Source: an uncultured Poribacteria bacterium
Lineage (GTDB): Bacteria > Poribacteria > WGA-4E > WGA-3G
DNA: 64,000 nucleotides
Direction of reading: 5' to 3'
Assembly: GCA_958295855.1 (NCBI GenBank)
Contig: OY282383.1
Location: forward strand, 998,481 to 1,062,480
Notes under the pieces: generated by a model
Databases searched by the model: none
Seen by the model: the letters and a program-made list of their open reading frames with translations, nothing else
What the model was told of the DNA's origin: nothing
Part shown: piece after piece, positions 52,651 through 62,433 of the stretch
Position numbering within the stretch: position 1 is the stretch's first letter
Layout of the letters: the number at the start of each line of letters is the position of its first letter
Translations under genes and position numbers: made by a program

Positions 52651-53871
52651 ATGCTATTTCAACAAAAGAAAACAACGCTCAGATATATAACTGTTTTCGG
52701 GATTCTTGCCGCATTTTCATTCATGAGCACTTTCTTTTTAAGTTGCGAGCGCGCACAGCAAATCGTTCCTTCCAAGGACATCGTTGCTTCCGAGGAGTCG
52801 GAAGGCATTAATGGCGCGGCGACAATCAAAATTGGTTTCATTTATAGTCCATCTGACCCGGGAACGACTCGGAATGGTGCCGAGTTAGCGGTTGCTCTCG
52901 CAAATGAGGCAGGCGGCATCAACACGCTACCGATAGAACTTCTCATTAGAGATGATAAAAGAGACGCCGCGCTCAGTGTCCAACATGCAGAGGAGTTAAT
53001 CGCTGCAGGTGTATTGGCAATTGTAGGGCCTGATTACAGTGTGCAAGCCGTAGAAGTGGGTGTCGTTGCTCAACAACACGGCATCCCGATGGTGACAACC
53101 TATCCGACGAACCCAAGGGCTTCACAGAATGGAGATTTCTCGTTCATGGGGGCGTACATCGATCCGTACCAAGCAAGTATGATGGTGGGTTTTGCTATGC
53201 AGGAATTGGGAGCCATGACAGCCGCTGTCCTTACAGAAACAGGTGGTCGTTACTCGGAAGGACTATCGGCTACTTTTATTGAAGGCTTTACCGCGCAAGG
53301 TGGCACGATTGCTGTCCATCAATTTTACGAGGCAGGCGCGACAGATTTCACAGAGCCGTTGCTCGCAATTGCTGCGGTTGAACCGGGTGTTGATGTTGTT
53401 TTTTTACCGGGCTTGGGCTCTGAATTTCCGCTGGCAGTGAAGCAGGCAAAGTCTGCCGATATAGGTATTTCTGCCCCCTTCCTCGGAGGTGATGGCTGGG
53501 ATCGCCCAGACTTAGTTGAAATTGGTGGGATGGCAGTTGAGGGGAGCTTCTTTGCGAATCACTTTTCATCTGGCGGTGAATTAAGCGATGAGGCTCGTCA
53601 ATTTGTTACTGCCTATACCGCGCGTTTTGGTATCGCCCCCGACGGCCCCGCGGCACTCGGCTACGATTCTGCTACCATTGTCATTGAGGCGATGCGCCGG
53701 ACAACTGACTTAACCTCCGCGGCTATTCGAGCTCAAATTGCGGCGACTCAGGACTACAGTGGTGCAACGATGTTATCCCATTTTGATGAAAATCGGCATG
53801 CAATTAAGAGCTTAGTTATCAATACTGTCAAAGATGGAAAAATACAGTTCTATCAATTTATTGCACCATAA
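52651..53871 (+). CDS. ABC-type substrate-binding lipoprotein (LivJ-like)
   Basis: The 406-residue periplasmic binding protein has a signal with a lipobox-like FFLSC (C about residue 33). It has the type 1 fold of branched-chain amino-acid receptors (IKIGFIYSPSDPGTTRNGAELAVALANEAGGI, VGPDYSVQAVEVG, GYDSATIVIEAMRR). The transporter's permeases and ATPases are not adjacent, so it may serve a distant ABC system or act as a sensor. The start has aaaagga upstream. Confidence 0.88.
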   Translation: MLFQQKKTTLRYITVFGILAAFSFMSTFFLSCERAQQIVPSKDIVASEESEGINGAATIKIGFIYSPSDPGTTRNGAELAVALANEAGGINTLPIELLIRDDKRDAALSVQHAEELIAAGVLAIVGPDYSVQAVEVGVVAQQHGIPMVTTYPTNPRASQNGDFSFMGAYIDPYQASMMVGFAMQELGAMTAAVLTETGGRYSEGLSATFIEGFTAQGGTIAVHQFYEAGATDFTEPLLAIAAVEPGVDVVFLPGLGSEFPLAVKQAKSADIGISAPFLGGDGWDRPDLVEIGGMAVEGSFFANHFSSGGELSDEARQFVTAYTARFGIAPDGPAALGYDSATIVIEAMRRTTDLTSAAIRAQIAATQDYSGATMLSHFDENRHAIKSLVINTVKDGKIQFYQFIAP

Positions 53872-53937
53872 GACTTGCGATGATATGACGCGACACCTCT
53901 ATGCCGCGCAAATTTCTCAAAAGTGAGGTTAATTGAT

Positions 53938-54774
53938 ATGAGCAATCAGACCCGAGATGCAGAGTATACACTGGGCCGCGGCGAATCCGAAACGGAACGT
54001 TTAATTGAACAATCGCAACTCTATGAGGATGTGACGCGGCGTTTTTTGCTAAGGAGCAGCATCACGAAAGGGATGAAAGTGCTTGAGGTTGGGAGTGGTG
54101 CGGGCGATGTCGCCCTCACCCTCGCCGGATTTGTGGGCCCCGACGGTGCTGTCGTTGGCGTAGATGTCAACGCTGATATTCTTGAGACTGCCCGCACGCG
54201 GGCAAACGATGCCGGTGTCGAGAACGTTGAATTCGTCCCGGGTGATGCCCGGATGCTTGAATTGCCCAACGATTTTGATGCTGTCGTCGGCAGACTTGTC
54301 CTGCTGTACATGGCATCCCCGGCGGATGCACTCAAAAAACTGGCGACTCACCTCCGCCCCGGAGGGATTGTCGCCTTTCAAGAGATTGATTTCACACTCT
54401 ACCCGGCGATTGTGCATCGAGATACACCCTTGGTAAACACATCCATTGAGTTGGGGATGACTGTGTTTGAACGTTCCGGTGCCCACATCGGCATGGGGCT
54501 TAACCTTTACCGTGCGTTCGTCGAGGCAGGTTTGCCAGAACCTACGCTACATTTTGAGGCACCGATGGGAGGCTCTGCCGCGTGGCCAGGTTACGAGTAC
54601 CTCGCGAACAGTTTCCGGAGTATTCTCCCGTTGATAGAGGCTTACGGGCTCGCAACGGCTGAAGAAGTGGATATAGACACACTGGCGGAACGGCTCCGTG
54701 CAGAAGTTGTTGCCGCAAAACGGCCGCTTGTCTTGCCGCCGCACATCACTGCGTATGCGTCTCTGGCAACCTGA
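53938..54774 (+). CDS. SAM-dependent methyltransferase, paralogue A
   Basis: The 278-residue class I methyltransferase has motif I LEVGSGAGDVALTLA, GVDVNADILETA as motif II, LRPGGIVAFQE as motif IV-like, and a C-terminal domain common to UbiE-like small-molecule methyltransferases. ATG 53938 is used because gaggtt lies upstream. The next gene is a clear paralogue of the same length, so the pair arose by duplication and then diverged. Confidence 0.85.
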   Translation: MSNQTRDAEYTLGRGESETERLIEQSQLYEDVTRRFLLRSSITKGMKVLEVGSGAGDVALTLAGFVGPDGAVVGVDVNADILETARTRANDAGVENVEFVPGDARMLELPNDFDAVVGRLVLLYMASPADALKKLATHLRPGGIVAFQEIDFTLYPAIVHRDTPLVNTSIELGMTVFERSGAHIGMGLNLYRAFVEAGLPEPTLHFEAPMGGSAAWPGYEYLANSFRSILPLIEAYGLATAEEVDIDTLAERLRAEVVAAKRPLVLPPHITAYASLAT

Positions 54775-54820
54775 CACCTGACAGCATCGGAGCGACACCC
54801 CTTCCACGGGAAATGCACAC

Positions 54821-55681
54821 ATGACGAAACACCACAAACCGAATCCGCGCACATCACATGCCGATGCTACCTATACGTTGGGACGAACCTCACACGAAAC
54901 GACACGGCTTATTGAGCAGTCAAGAATTTATGGGGATTCAACGAAGCGTCTCTTCAAACGTGCGGGTATCGCGAAGGGGATGCGGGTGCTTGAAATCGGG
55001 AGCGGTGCTGGCGATGCCGCCTTCACCCTCGCCGAACTTGTCGGCCCGTCAGGACAGGTTATAGGGGTGGATGTCAATGCGGAAATTCTCAATACCGCAC
55101 GCCAGCGGGGCATCGATTCAGGCATGCAAAATATTGAATTTGTTGCAGGAGATGCTCGGACGCTTGAACTCTCAGGCGACTTTGATGCCGTTGTCGGCCG
55201 GTTTGTAATGATGTATATGGCAGAACCGGTGGCGGCGTTGAAAAAATTCCTAACACACATGCGGCCTGGCGGTATTGTCGCTTTTCAAGAGCCAGAGTAC
55301 ACACTCTACCGTGCACTCTGGCATCCCGATACCCCCTTGATGAACCAGTTGATTTCATGGATTCTCAACGTGTTTGAGTGTTCAGGCGCGCACCTTGACA
55401 TGGGCATAGGGCTTTACCGTACCTTTGTCGAAGCAGGATTGCCTGAACCGTCTATGCACCTTGAGGTGCCAATCGGTGCTGCAGAAACGTGGGCAGGTTA
55501 CCGATACATGGCGACAATCTTTCAAAGCCTCCTACCCCTCCTAGAAAAATACGGGCTTGCAACAGCAGCCCAGGTAGATGTGGATACGTTAGCCTCGCGA
55601 ATCCGGCAAGAAGTTCTCGTCTCAAAACGTCCCTTCTTCTTACCGTTCCATATAACGGCTCACGCATCGCTTGCAATTTAA
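54821..55681 (+). CDS. SAM-dependent methyltransferase, paralogue B
   Basis: The 286-residue protein parallels the upstream gene along its length: TYTLGRTSHETTRLIEQS, LEIGSGAGDAAFTLAELVG, DFDAVVGRFVMMYMAEPVAALKKFLTHMRPGGIVAFQEPEYTLYR. The ribosome site is weak. The two proteins probably methylate related substrates. Divergence is well beyond that of the recent duplication at 22.8-23.8 kb. Confidence 0.85.
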   Translation: MTKHHKPNPRTSHADATYTLGRTSHETTRLIEQSRIYGDSTKRLFKRAGIAKGMRVLEIGSGAGDAAFTLAELVGPSGQVIGVDVNAEILNTARQRGIDSGMQNIEFVAGDARTLELSGDFDAVVGRFVMMYMAEPVAALKKFLTHMRPGGIVAFQEPEYTLYRALWHPDTPLMNQLISWILNVFECSGAHLDMGIGLYRTFVEAGLPEPSMHLEVPIGAAETWAGYRYMATIFQSLLPLLEKYGLATAAQVDVDTLASRIRQEVLVSKRPFFLPFHITAHASLAI

Positions 55682-55736
55682 ACCTCCGATGTCGAAAAAA
55701 TATAGCACAGTTTTATAGAAAAAATGTGATTTTAGG

Positions 55737-55765
55737 TTGATATACAAATTGAAATGTGGTATAAT
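55737..55765 (+). promoter_or_regulatory. Promoter of the rpsF-ssb-rpsR-rplI-dnaB cluster
   Basis: TTGATA (55737-55742) and TATAAT (55760-55765) with 17-bp spacing, about 115 nt before the rpsF start. The leader could hold an autoregulatory S6/S18 site, as known in other bacteria, but no clear motif was identified. Confidence 0.7.
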
Positions 55766-55885
55766 TATATTAATCAAAATCCGAACGAACTCTATCCAAA
55801 AGGTGGAGTTCATTAATTAATCTCTGCTCCCTGGCTACTTTTCAGAAATCAGTGGAGCCATCAGTCCGAAGAGAGGCATAGAAAT

Positions 55886-56257
55886 TTGAAACCTTATGAA
55901 CTCCTGCTCATCATCACTCCGGACCACGATGAGAGCGAAGCGGATGCCCTCACCGAGAATGTACGGGGCATCATCGAAAATGGCGGGACACTCCTGAAAG
56001 TTGATGTCTGGGGCAAGAAACGCCTCGCCTATCCGATTCGGAAACGCAGTGAAGGCTATTACGTGCTCTTCATTTTTGAAAGCGCGCCGAGCTTTATTGC
56101 GGAATTAAACCGAGCGCTACGTGTGATTGAATCGATTCTGCGGTACATGGTTGTCGAGTACGAGGACGACCTTGAGAAACTCAAGGCAGACCTGGCCGCC
56201 GCGGAAAAAGAAAAACTGAGTGATGGTGCGGCTGAAGACACAACAGGCTCTGCTTAA
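55886..56257 (+). CDS. rpsF: 30S ribosomal protein S6
   Basis: The 123-residue protein starts at TTG 55886 with gagagg 9 bases upstream. It opens KPYELLLIITPDHDE and has the YPIRKRSEGYYVLFIFES and LRVIESILRYMVV strands of S6. A charged alanine-rich C-terminal tail extends it beyond the usual size. It heads the conserved rpsF-ssb-rpsR-rplI-dnaB group. Confidence 0.95.
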   Translation: MKPYELLLIITPDHDESEADALTENVRGIIENGGTLLKVDVWGKKRLAYPIRKRSEGYYVLFIFESAPSFIAELNRALRVIESILRYMVVEYEDDLEKLKADLAAAEKEKLSDGAAEDTTGSA

Positions 56258-56361
56258 AAGAAGCATCATCCTAAATAGCACAATATGTGCTACAAGTTAC
56301 GCCCGAAAGCAAGCAGGACAACTCCTGTCCTGTTCCGCGTGAAATGAAAAAAGGAGAAACC

Positions 56362-56835
56362 ATGGCAAGCTACAACAAGGTTATACTGATGGGGAATCTC
56401 ACCCGCGACCCCGAATTGAAATTTCTTCCTAGTGGAACCTCAGTCGCAAACTTTGGCCTCGCTATGAATGAACGTTACACCGACCGGCAGTCAGGCGAGC
56501 AAAAAGAGTCTGTCTGTTTTGTTGATGTAGAGGCATGGGGTAGACAAGCAGAAATCGCGAACGAATATTTGACGAAAGGCAGACCTGTTTTCGTTGAAGG
56601 TTCTCTTAAATTTGATTCGTGGGAGGCCGAAGATGGAAGTAAGCGAAGCAGACTCTCTGTTCGTGCCTTTCGGATTCAGTTTATTGATGGACGGCGCGAT
56701 GGCGATGAGACAGGCGGTGGTTACGCTGAAGCCCAACCTGCCGCTGCACCAACGCAAGGTACCGATTATCAGGAGCCAGCAGCACCGGAAGGTGGCGCAG
56801 CCCCCTCATCGACAGAGGACGACATCCCATTTTAA
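56362..56835 (+). CDS. ssb: Single-stranded DNA-binding protein
   Basis: The 157-residue protein has the N-terminal OB fold (YNKVILMGNLTRDPELKFLPSG, VDVEAWGRQAEIANEYLTKG). A disordered Gln/Ala/Pro linker follows, then the acidic DDIPF tip that recruits replication and repair partners. ATG 56362 has aaaggag upstream; an earlier in-frame start is rejected. Confidence 0.97.
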   Translation: MASYNKVILMGNLTRDPELKFLPSGTSVANFGLAMNERYTDRQSGEQKESVCFVDVEAWGRQAEIANEYLTKGRPVFVEGSLKFDSWEAEDGSKRSRLSVRAFRIQFIDGRRDGDETGGGYAEAQPAAAPTQGTDYQEPAAPEGGAAPSSTEDDIPF

Positions 56836-56994
56836 GGGGAAACACGTTGATGGGAGAGCCCCACAAAGGCTCTCCCTCCGCATTTATTATCTGATTCAAG
56901 CAGCAGGCAACGTTTCTGTCGAGATTTTCAACGAAGCGATATTGCGTCAGAAACGCTTGAATGTGAAATAGACGAAAAAAGGAACAGAATTTAT

Positions 56995-57195
56995 ATGGCA
57001 TTCCGTCGAAGACAGCGTTTTAGCAAACTGGAATCTGTTGATTACAAAGATGTTGATACGCTGCGAAAGTTTATTAATGAGCGTGGAAAGATTGTGAGTC
57101 GCCGCATCACCGGGCTATCCGCAAAACAACAGCGGATGGTGACGCGTGCGGTGAAACGGGCACGGAATATGGCACTACTGCCGTTTACGCGATAG
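56995..57195 (+). CDS. rpsR: 30S ribosomal protein S18
   Basis: The 66-residue protein has the S18 core: [31 protein letters not shown] and [15 protein letters not shown]. It has no zinc-binding cysteines, as in many bacteria. It lies between ssb and rplI on the same strand. Confidence 0.96.
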   Translation: MAFRRRQRFSKLESVDYKDVDTLRKFINERGKIVSRRITGLSAKQQRMVTRAVKRARNMALLPFTR

Positions 57196-57299
57196 GCATT
57201 CTTGCAGGCCAAGTGCGAGCATTCAAATTCCAGATAGTAAGGCCGGAGCCCCGCCTCCGCCCGCTCGCCACACACAGGATAGAAACAGGAATATTAATT

Positions 57300-57746
57300 A
57301 TGGAAGTAATTCTGAAGAAAAACGTTGAAGGGCTCGGTGCCCCGGGTGATGTGCTAAACGTCGCAGACGGGTATGCGCGGAACTACCTCTTGCCGATGCA
57401 GTTGGCGGTGCATGGAACCGAGCGAAACCGCCGGCACCTGGCACACGAAAAACGGCTTATTGAACATCAAGAATCGAAGGAGCGGAATATAGCACGTGAG
57501 CTTGCTGGGCAGCTTGCCGGCGTTACTTGTAATCTCAGTAGGCGTGCTGGCGAAAACGATAGGCTTTTCGGCTCCGTGACCTCCATGGATATCACCGAGT
57601 CATTACGGGCTGTCGGCTTCGATCTGGAACGACGACTCATTGAACTCGCAGAACCGATTCGCGAACTCGGCGTATTCATGGTGCCTGTGAAGTTACACAC
57701 GGATGTCGTGGTGGAACTCCGCATCGTCGTTGAACGCGAAGAGTAG
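57300..57746 (+). CDS. rplI: 50S ribosomal protein L9
   Basis: The 148-residue protein has the N-terminal rRNA-binding domain (MEVILKKNVEGLGAPGDVLNVADGYARNYLLP) and, after a long connecting helix, the C-terminal domain (LFGSVTSMDITESL, VVELRIVV). ATG 57300 is used, since the longer frame from 57213 precedes a conserved L9 start. It ends two bases before the dnaB start. Confidence 0.96.
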   Translation: MEVILKKNVEGLGAPGDVLNVADGYARNYLLPMQLAVHGTERNRRHLAHEKRLIEHQESKERNIARELAGQLAGVTCNLSRRAGENDRLFGSVTSMDITESLRAVGFDLERRLIELAEPIRELGVFMVPVKLHTDVVVELRIVVEREE

Positions 57747-57748
57747 GT

Positions 57749-59086
57749 ATGCAAGTGCACGCGGTTGAATCTCTTTCGGATAAAGAGGCAGAGCAAGCAG
57801 TGCTTGGGGCGATGATGACCGAAAAGTCGGTTATTCCGCAGGTAATGGCATTGCTGGGGCATACGTCCGACGCGTTTTTCACTACCGACCATCAGCTTAT
57901 CTACACAGCGATCCTTGCCGTCTATGAACGCGTTAGCAAGGCAGACCCGCTTCTCGTTGCCGATGAATTGAAACGGACTAATCAATTAAATCGGACAGGC
58001 GGCGCGGGCTATCTGTATGAATTGCAAGCACCGATTGTGGAAACGGAGAGTAGCGAGTTCTATGCGGAGATTCTGCATGAAAAAGCGACGCGCCGCCGGT
58101 TAATCCAAGCGGGCGCGCAAATTCAGGAACTCGCGTACGATGAAAGTGTTGCCATCGCGGATGTCCTAAATCAATCGCAGGAGGCAGTCTTTGAACTGGG
58201 GCAAACCGATGCTCAACGTGGGTTTTCCTCCATCCGGCCGCTGCTCACAGAAAGCGTTGACGCGATTGAAAAGTTGTTTCACAAAGAAGATCGGTTCTTA
58301 GGCATCCCCACCGGGTTTATGGATTTCGACCACATGACATCGGGGTTGCAGCCCGGCAATTTTATTATCATTGCTGCGCGGCCGAGTATGGGAAAGACAA
58401 CGTTGGTTTTGAATATGGCGCAGAATATCGCGCTTGAACAAGAACGCCCTGTCGCTATCTTTAGCCTTGAGATGCCGGCGCAAGACATCGTGATGCGGAT
58501 GCTTTCCGCTGAGTCGCAGATAGATTTCGGCAGGCTCCGCACCGGTAACTTTAGCGAAGATTATTGGCGGCCGTTGACAGAAGGGGCAAGCCGGCTAGCT
58601 GAGGCCCCTATTCTGATTAACGACAACCGCGGCTTAACAGTTCAGAGTTTGCGCGCCGAAGGGCGCCGTTTGAAAGGCGAACACGCCGATCTTGCCTTGA
58701 TTATCGTTGACTACCTACAGTTACTTAGAGGGACAGGCCGATATAGCGTTCGCGAACAAGAGATATCAGAGATTTCGCGCTCCCTGAAAGTCCTCGCATG
58801 GGAGCTAAATGTACCCATTATTGCATGTTCGCAGTTGAGCCGCGAAGTGGAACGCCGGCCTGACAAACAGCCGCAGCTCTCTGATTTGCGGGAATCCGGG
58901 GCGATCGAGCAGGATGCCGACCTGGTCGCTTTTTTGTACCGGGAGGATTATTACCAGGACGAAGAACAAACTGATGAGCAGGTGGAAGCAAACCTGATGA
59001 TTAAGAAACAGCGCAACGGGCCAACCGGAACCGTCGTCCTCTATTTTACCAAAAGGCAGATGCGATTTGATAATATAAACTATTAG
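57749..59086 (+). CDS. dnaB: Replicative DNA helicase DnaB
   Basis: The 445-residue hexameric helicase has an N-terminal DnaG-interaction domain (EQAVLGAMMTEKSVIPQV) and a RecA-like core. The core has Walker A RPSMGKTTLVLNMA, DYLQLLRG as Walker B, FSLEMPAQDIVMRML, and the SDLRESGAIEQDADLVAFLYR and arginine-finger region. No intein is present. It ends the ribosomal/replication cluster. Confidence 0.96.
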   Translation: MQVHAVESLSDKEAEQAVLGAMMTEKSVIPQVMALLGHTSDAFFTTDHQLIYTAILAVYERVSKADPLLVADELKRTNQLNRTGGAGYLYELQAPIVETESSEFYAEILHEKATRRRLIQAGAQIQELAYDESVAIADVLNQSQEAVFELGQTDAQRGFSSIRPLLTESVDAIEKLFHKEDRFLGIPTGFMDFDHMTSGLQPGNFIIIAARPSMGKTTLVLNMAQNIALEQERPVAIFSLEMPAQDIVMRMLSAESQIDFGRLRTGNFSEDYWRPLTEGASRLAEAPILINDNRGLTVQSLRAEGRRLKGEHADLALIIVDYLQLLRGTGRYSVREQEISEISRSLKVLAWELNVPIIACSQLSREVERRPDKQPQLSDLRESGAIEQDADLVAFLYREDYYQDEEQTDEQVEANLMIKKQRNGPTGTVVLYFTKRQMRFDNINY

Positions 59087-59174
59087 CTTTCTCGGGCCTA
59101 TGGCTATCGACTCTGAGTTCGTCTGCTGCGCAGGCTTTCGGTTATCGGTAGTGTTTGTGCCGCGGAGATGCTAC

Positions 59175-59225
59175 CGAAAGCCGAAAGCCGAAAGCCGATA
59201 ACTGATAACTGATAACTGATAACTG
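59175..59225. repeat. Short tandem repeats: CCGAAAG x3 and GATAACT x4
   Basis: CCGAAAG repeats at 59175-59195, followed by GATAACT at 59198-59225 and an imperfect fifth unit. They lie in the 163-bp gap between dnaB and mlaE. Such runs can vary in copy number between strains. Confidence 0.75.
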
Positions 59226-59249
59226 ATAGCTACTACACAGTTTCATCGT

Positions 59250-60074
59250 ATGAATCAGCAATCTTCTACACACGAATCCTCAGGTGGGCTTAGTTTGTTC
59301 CTCAAAACTCGATTGCAGCACACGCTTTCCGAACTAGGCCAAGCCTTTACGCTATTTTTCCAGACGCTAGTTCAAATTTTCCGCCCGCCCTTTCAGTTCG
59401 ATCTGCTGATTAAGCAGTTATTGCTAATCGGATTCAATTCGTTGTCTGTCGTCATTGTCTCCGGATTTTTCACGGGGATGGTATTGGGAGTTCAAGGCTA
59501 CATTCAACTCAAGCCGTATGCAGTGGAGGGCTCGGTTGCGCGATTTGTGTGTGTTTCTGTGGTGAAGGAACTCGGCCCGATGATCACGGCGTTTGTGCTT
59601 GCGGGGCGAATCGGTGCCTCAATTACGGCTGAGCTTTCAACGATGAAGGTTACGGAGCAAATTGATGCGCTTGAGGTGATGGGGACAAATCCTGTCAAAT
59701 ACCTGGTTGTGCCTCGCTTTCTCGCCTGCGCTATCATGCTTCCGACACTGACTATCTTCTCAACGTTCGCGGGCATCGGGGGCGGCTTTGTTGCTGTCGT
59801 ATCCCTATTTGATGTAAACGGTCATTTTTTTCTTTTGGAAGTGCAAAGAAATCTGTTTATTGCAAGCGTGCTGGTAAGTTTAATTAAGGCGACCTCCTTC
59901 GGGATGGCGATTGCGGCAGTGGGGTGCTACAAAGGTTTTAGCATCTCAACAGCCGGCGGTGCGGAAGGGGTTGGCACAGCGACGACTGGTTCCGCCGTTA
60001 TTTCTCTGATAACTATCCTGATCTTAGATTTTGTTTTAAATCACATTCTATTTAATATTTTAGGTTTCGTATGA
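59250..60074 (+). CDS. mlaE: Lipid ABC transporter permease MlaE
   Basis: The 274-residue inner-membrane permease shows the MlaE/YrbE signature around VVKELGPMITAFVLAGRIGASITAEL and MKVTEQIDALEVMGTNPVKYLVVPR. It has about five hydrophobic segments. It forms the core of the system that moves phospholipids between inner and outer membranes. It overlaps the ATPase gene by four bases (ATGA-type junction). Confidence 0.94.
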   Translation: MNQQSSTHESSGGLSLFLKTRLQHTLSELGQAFTLFFQTLVQIFRPPFQFDLLIKQLLLIGFNSLSVVIVSGFFTGMVLGVQGYIQLKPYAVEGSVARFVCVSVVKELGPMITAFVLAGRIGASITAELSTMKVTEQIDALEVMGTNPVKYLVVPRFLACAIMLPTLTIFSTFAGIGGGFVAVVSLFDVNGHFFLLEVQRNLFIASVLVSLIKATSFGMAIAAVGCYKGFSISTAGGAEGVGTATTGSAVISLITILILDFVLNHILFNILGFV

Positions 60075-60856
60075 TTTCTGTTAAGAACGTTAGGAAAACT
60101 TTTGGGGACAAACAGGTTTTAAACGGGTTGAACCTTGAAATCCCACGTGGCGAGACACTCGTGATTATGGGACCCAGCGGATGTGGAAAGAGCGTCCTGC
60201 TGAAGATTGTTACCGGGCTCATGGCCGCTGATTCCGGTGAAATTTGGTTTGATGGCACAGAAATCTCAAAACTGAAAGCGAAAAAACTGAATGTCATTCG
60301 CCGAAAAATTGGAATGCTTTTTCAGTCCGCCGCGTTGTTTGATTCGATGACTGTCGCTGAGAACGTCGCGTTTATGCTCGACCAGCATGAAAATCTAAGT
60401 CCGCAAGAGACACGTAAAATTGTGGATGAGAAACTCAGCTTAGTTGATTTAGACGGTATTCGGGAGATGCGTCCTGCTGAATTGAGCGGTGGTATGCGAA
60501 AACGGGTGGGGCTTGCCCGAGCACTCGCGTTTAACCCAGAGGTTATTCTGTACGATGAACCAACAACCGGGCTTGACCCGATTACCTGCACCGAGATTAA
60601 TCATCTTATCCGAGATCTGCACGAAAAGCTGCAAGTCACCTCGGTCGTCGTAACGCATGATATGCAAAGCGCGTTCAGCGTTGCAACGCGGATAGCGATG
60701 ATACACGAAGGCAAACAGATTGCATCAGGCAGCCCGGCTGAAATTCTTAAGATAGACGATCCAATTTTGCAACAGTTTATCCTGTTTGGGGCTCCAGATC
60801 AGATTCTCAATATGGAAAATCCGATTTTGAAGGAGTTTATAAGGAGAGAGGCATGA
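60071..60856 (+). CDS. mlaF: Lipid ABC transporter ATPase MlaF
   Basis: The 261-residue ATPase has Walker A GPSGCGKSVLLKI, Q-loop FQSAALF, signature LSGGMRKRVGLARAL and Walker B VILYDEPTTGLDP. The start and stop overlap mlaE and mlaD by four bases each, indicating translational coupling. Confidence 0.95.
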   Translation: MISVKNVRKTFGDKQVLNGLNLEIPRGETLVIMGPSGCGKSVLLKIVTGLMAADSGEIWFDGTEISKLKAKKLNVIRRKIGMLFQSAALFDSMTVAENVAFMLDQHENLSPQETRKIVDEKLSLVDLDGIREMRPAELSGGMRKRVGLARALAFNPEVILYDEPTTGLDPITCTEINHLIRDLHEKLQVTSVVVTHDMQSAFSVATRIAMIHEGKQIASGSPAEILKIDDPILQQFILFGAPDQILNMENPILKEFIRREA

Positions 60857-62412
60857 ATTTTTGGACCGCGTCTGTGAAAGTCGGCACGATGATCCTAATC
60901 GCTATTGTCCTCCTCACAATTCTGCTGACAAATGCTGAGAATTGGCCATGGGCAACTGCTGGTGATGAACTGGTGTTCCAATTCGGGGCTGTCAACGGGC
61001 TCTATGTCGGGGCAGGCGTTTACCTGCACGGTGTACCCATTGGCAAAGTGACGAGTATTGAACTGCGTCCTGAAATCGATAAAGTCGAAATTCGGGCGAA
61101 AGTCAAGAACGGATTCCAATGGTTGAGACAGGGCTGTACCGCGGGAATTTCTATGAACGGCTTCGTCGGCGAGATTTACATTGCGCTCGACAATGCCCCA
61201 ACAGGAAATCAGGTATTAAAACCGGCAGATCTGCCGATTATCGGAAAGGACCCGGTCAATGCACTAGAACTACTTGAAAAGTCGAGCGACGGCATGACGC
61301 AAGCGATTGAGTTAACCACGGCGGCGAATGAAGTCCTTCAAGCCAATCAAGAAGCTATCCATCTCGCTATCAAGGAAATTCGAGAGGTAGTCGCACTGAC
61401 AGGAAAAGTGATTGAGAAATTGAGCGTGGACTCCGAAGAAACAGTGGAGACGTTGACAGAGTTAGCATTTGAGACAGATAGGCGCTTTCAGCAGACGCTC
61501 ATGAAGGTAAATAGCCTCATAGGGCAGCTGGAGGGCGATTCTCTAATGGTGAGCAGTCAAGTGACTGACATTACGCGCGAGATGCTAAGGCTGCTTAATC
61601 AGAATTCGCCAAAACTGAACAGCATTTTAACAGATGCGCAAGCCAGCACGTCAGAATTTCGGCAGATAGCGCGCGAATTTCGAAATGATTTCCACACCTT
61701 AACTTCGGAGATTTCCGCGGTCGTCTCACAAGGGAGCGATGCCCTTGAGACAGGAGAGGCGAACATTACGCCAATTTTAGAGAATCTACAAGCGACAACT
61801 GAGGCCCTCGCCGCGTTAGACACGGACATCAATCGATTCCTTGCCAAAATCAAAGAAGGGGATGGCACCGTTGCGCAGCTGCTGAACACGCCGGAACCGC
61901 TTGAGGATGCACGGCGCACCTTGCAGGCTGTCAATGAAACGATGACGGCTGTCACGGAGCTATCGCAACAAACCGGGCGCCAATTGAAAAGTTTTGAATT
62001 GCCGAGAGTTAGCTGGGACTATGAGATCCGCTATTTAAGTCTTGAAGAGCAACTCTACAACGAGTTGGCGTTTTCACTGTCCCCGCGATCAAACGCGCAC
62101 TACAGATTGGGATTAGGAGCTCGGGCGGAAAATGTTGAATTTGAGGTTCAGTATGCACACGATGTGACAGACTTTTTCCGAGCCCGCGCCGGTTTCATGC
62201 GTTCCAAGGTGGGCGCGGGGCTTGATATGTGGCTGTTGTCCCGGCGACTAGGCATCAGCATTGAAGGCGTTGGGTTGACCGGGAAAACACCAGAACTGAA
62301 CACGGAAGTGGCAGTGCGGTTTTTCCCGCAGAGCCAGTTTTTGCTGGGAGTGGAGAACTTGACAGGTGAGCGGCGTTGGACGACCGGATTCCGATTCTTC
62401 GCCGGCGATTAG
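60853..62412 (+). CDS. mlaD: MCE-domain substrate-binding protein MlaD
   Basis: The 519-residue protein has an N-terminal membrane helix (MILIAIVLLTILL) and one MCE domain (LVFQFGAVNGLYVGAGVYLHGVPIGKVTSIEL). A long helical coiled-coil region follows (about residues 145-390), then a C-terminal beta-rich stretch (WDYEIRYLSLEEQLYNE...). It is longer than E. coli MlaD (about 180 residues), closer to PqiB or the MCE proteins that span the periplasm as a needle. The C-terminal part may be an outer-membrane contact. Confidence 0.9.
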   Translation: MNFWTASVKVGTMILIAIVLLTILLTNAENWPWATAGDELVFQFGAVNGLYVGAGVYLHGVPIGKVTSIELRPEIDKVEIRAKVKNGFQWLRQGCTAGISMNGFVGEIYIALDNAPTGNQVLKPADLPIIGKDPVNALELLEKSSDGMTQAIELTTAANEVLQANQEAIHLAIKEIREVVALTGKVIEKLSVDSEETVETLTELAFETDRRFQQTLMKVNSLIGQLEGDSLMVSSQVTDITREMLRLLNQNSPKLNSILTDAQASTSEFRQIAREFRNDFHTLTSEISAVVSQGSDALETGEANITPILENLQATTEALAALDTDINRFLAKIKEGDGTVAQLLNTPEPLEDARRTLQAVNETMTAVTELSQQTGRQLKSFELPRVSWDYEIRYLSLEEQLYNELAFSLSPRSNAHYRLGLGARAENVEFEVQYAHDVTDFFRARAGFMRSKVGAGLDMWLLSRRLGISIEGVGLTGKTPELNTEVAVRFFPQSQFLLGVENLTGERRWTTGFRFFAGD

Positions 62413-62433
62413 TGAAACGATAAGGAACCCCGA

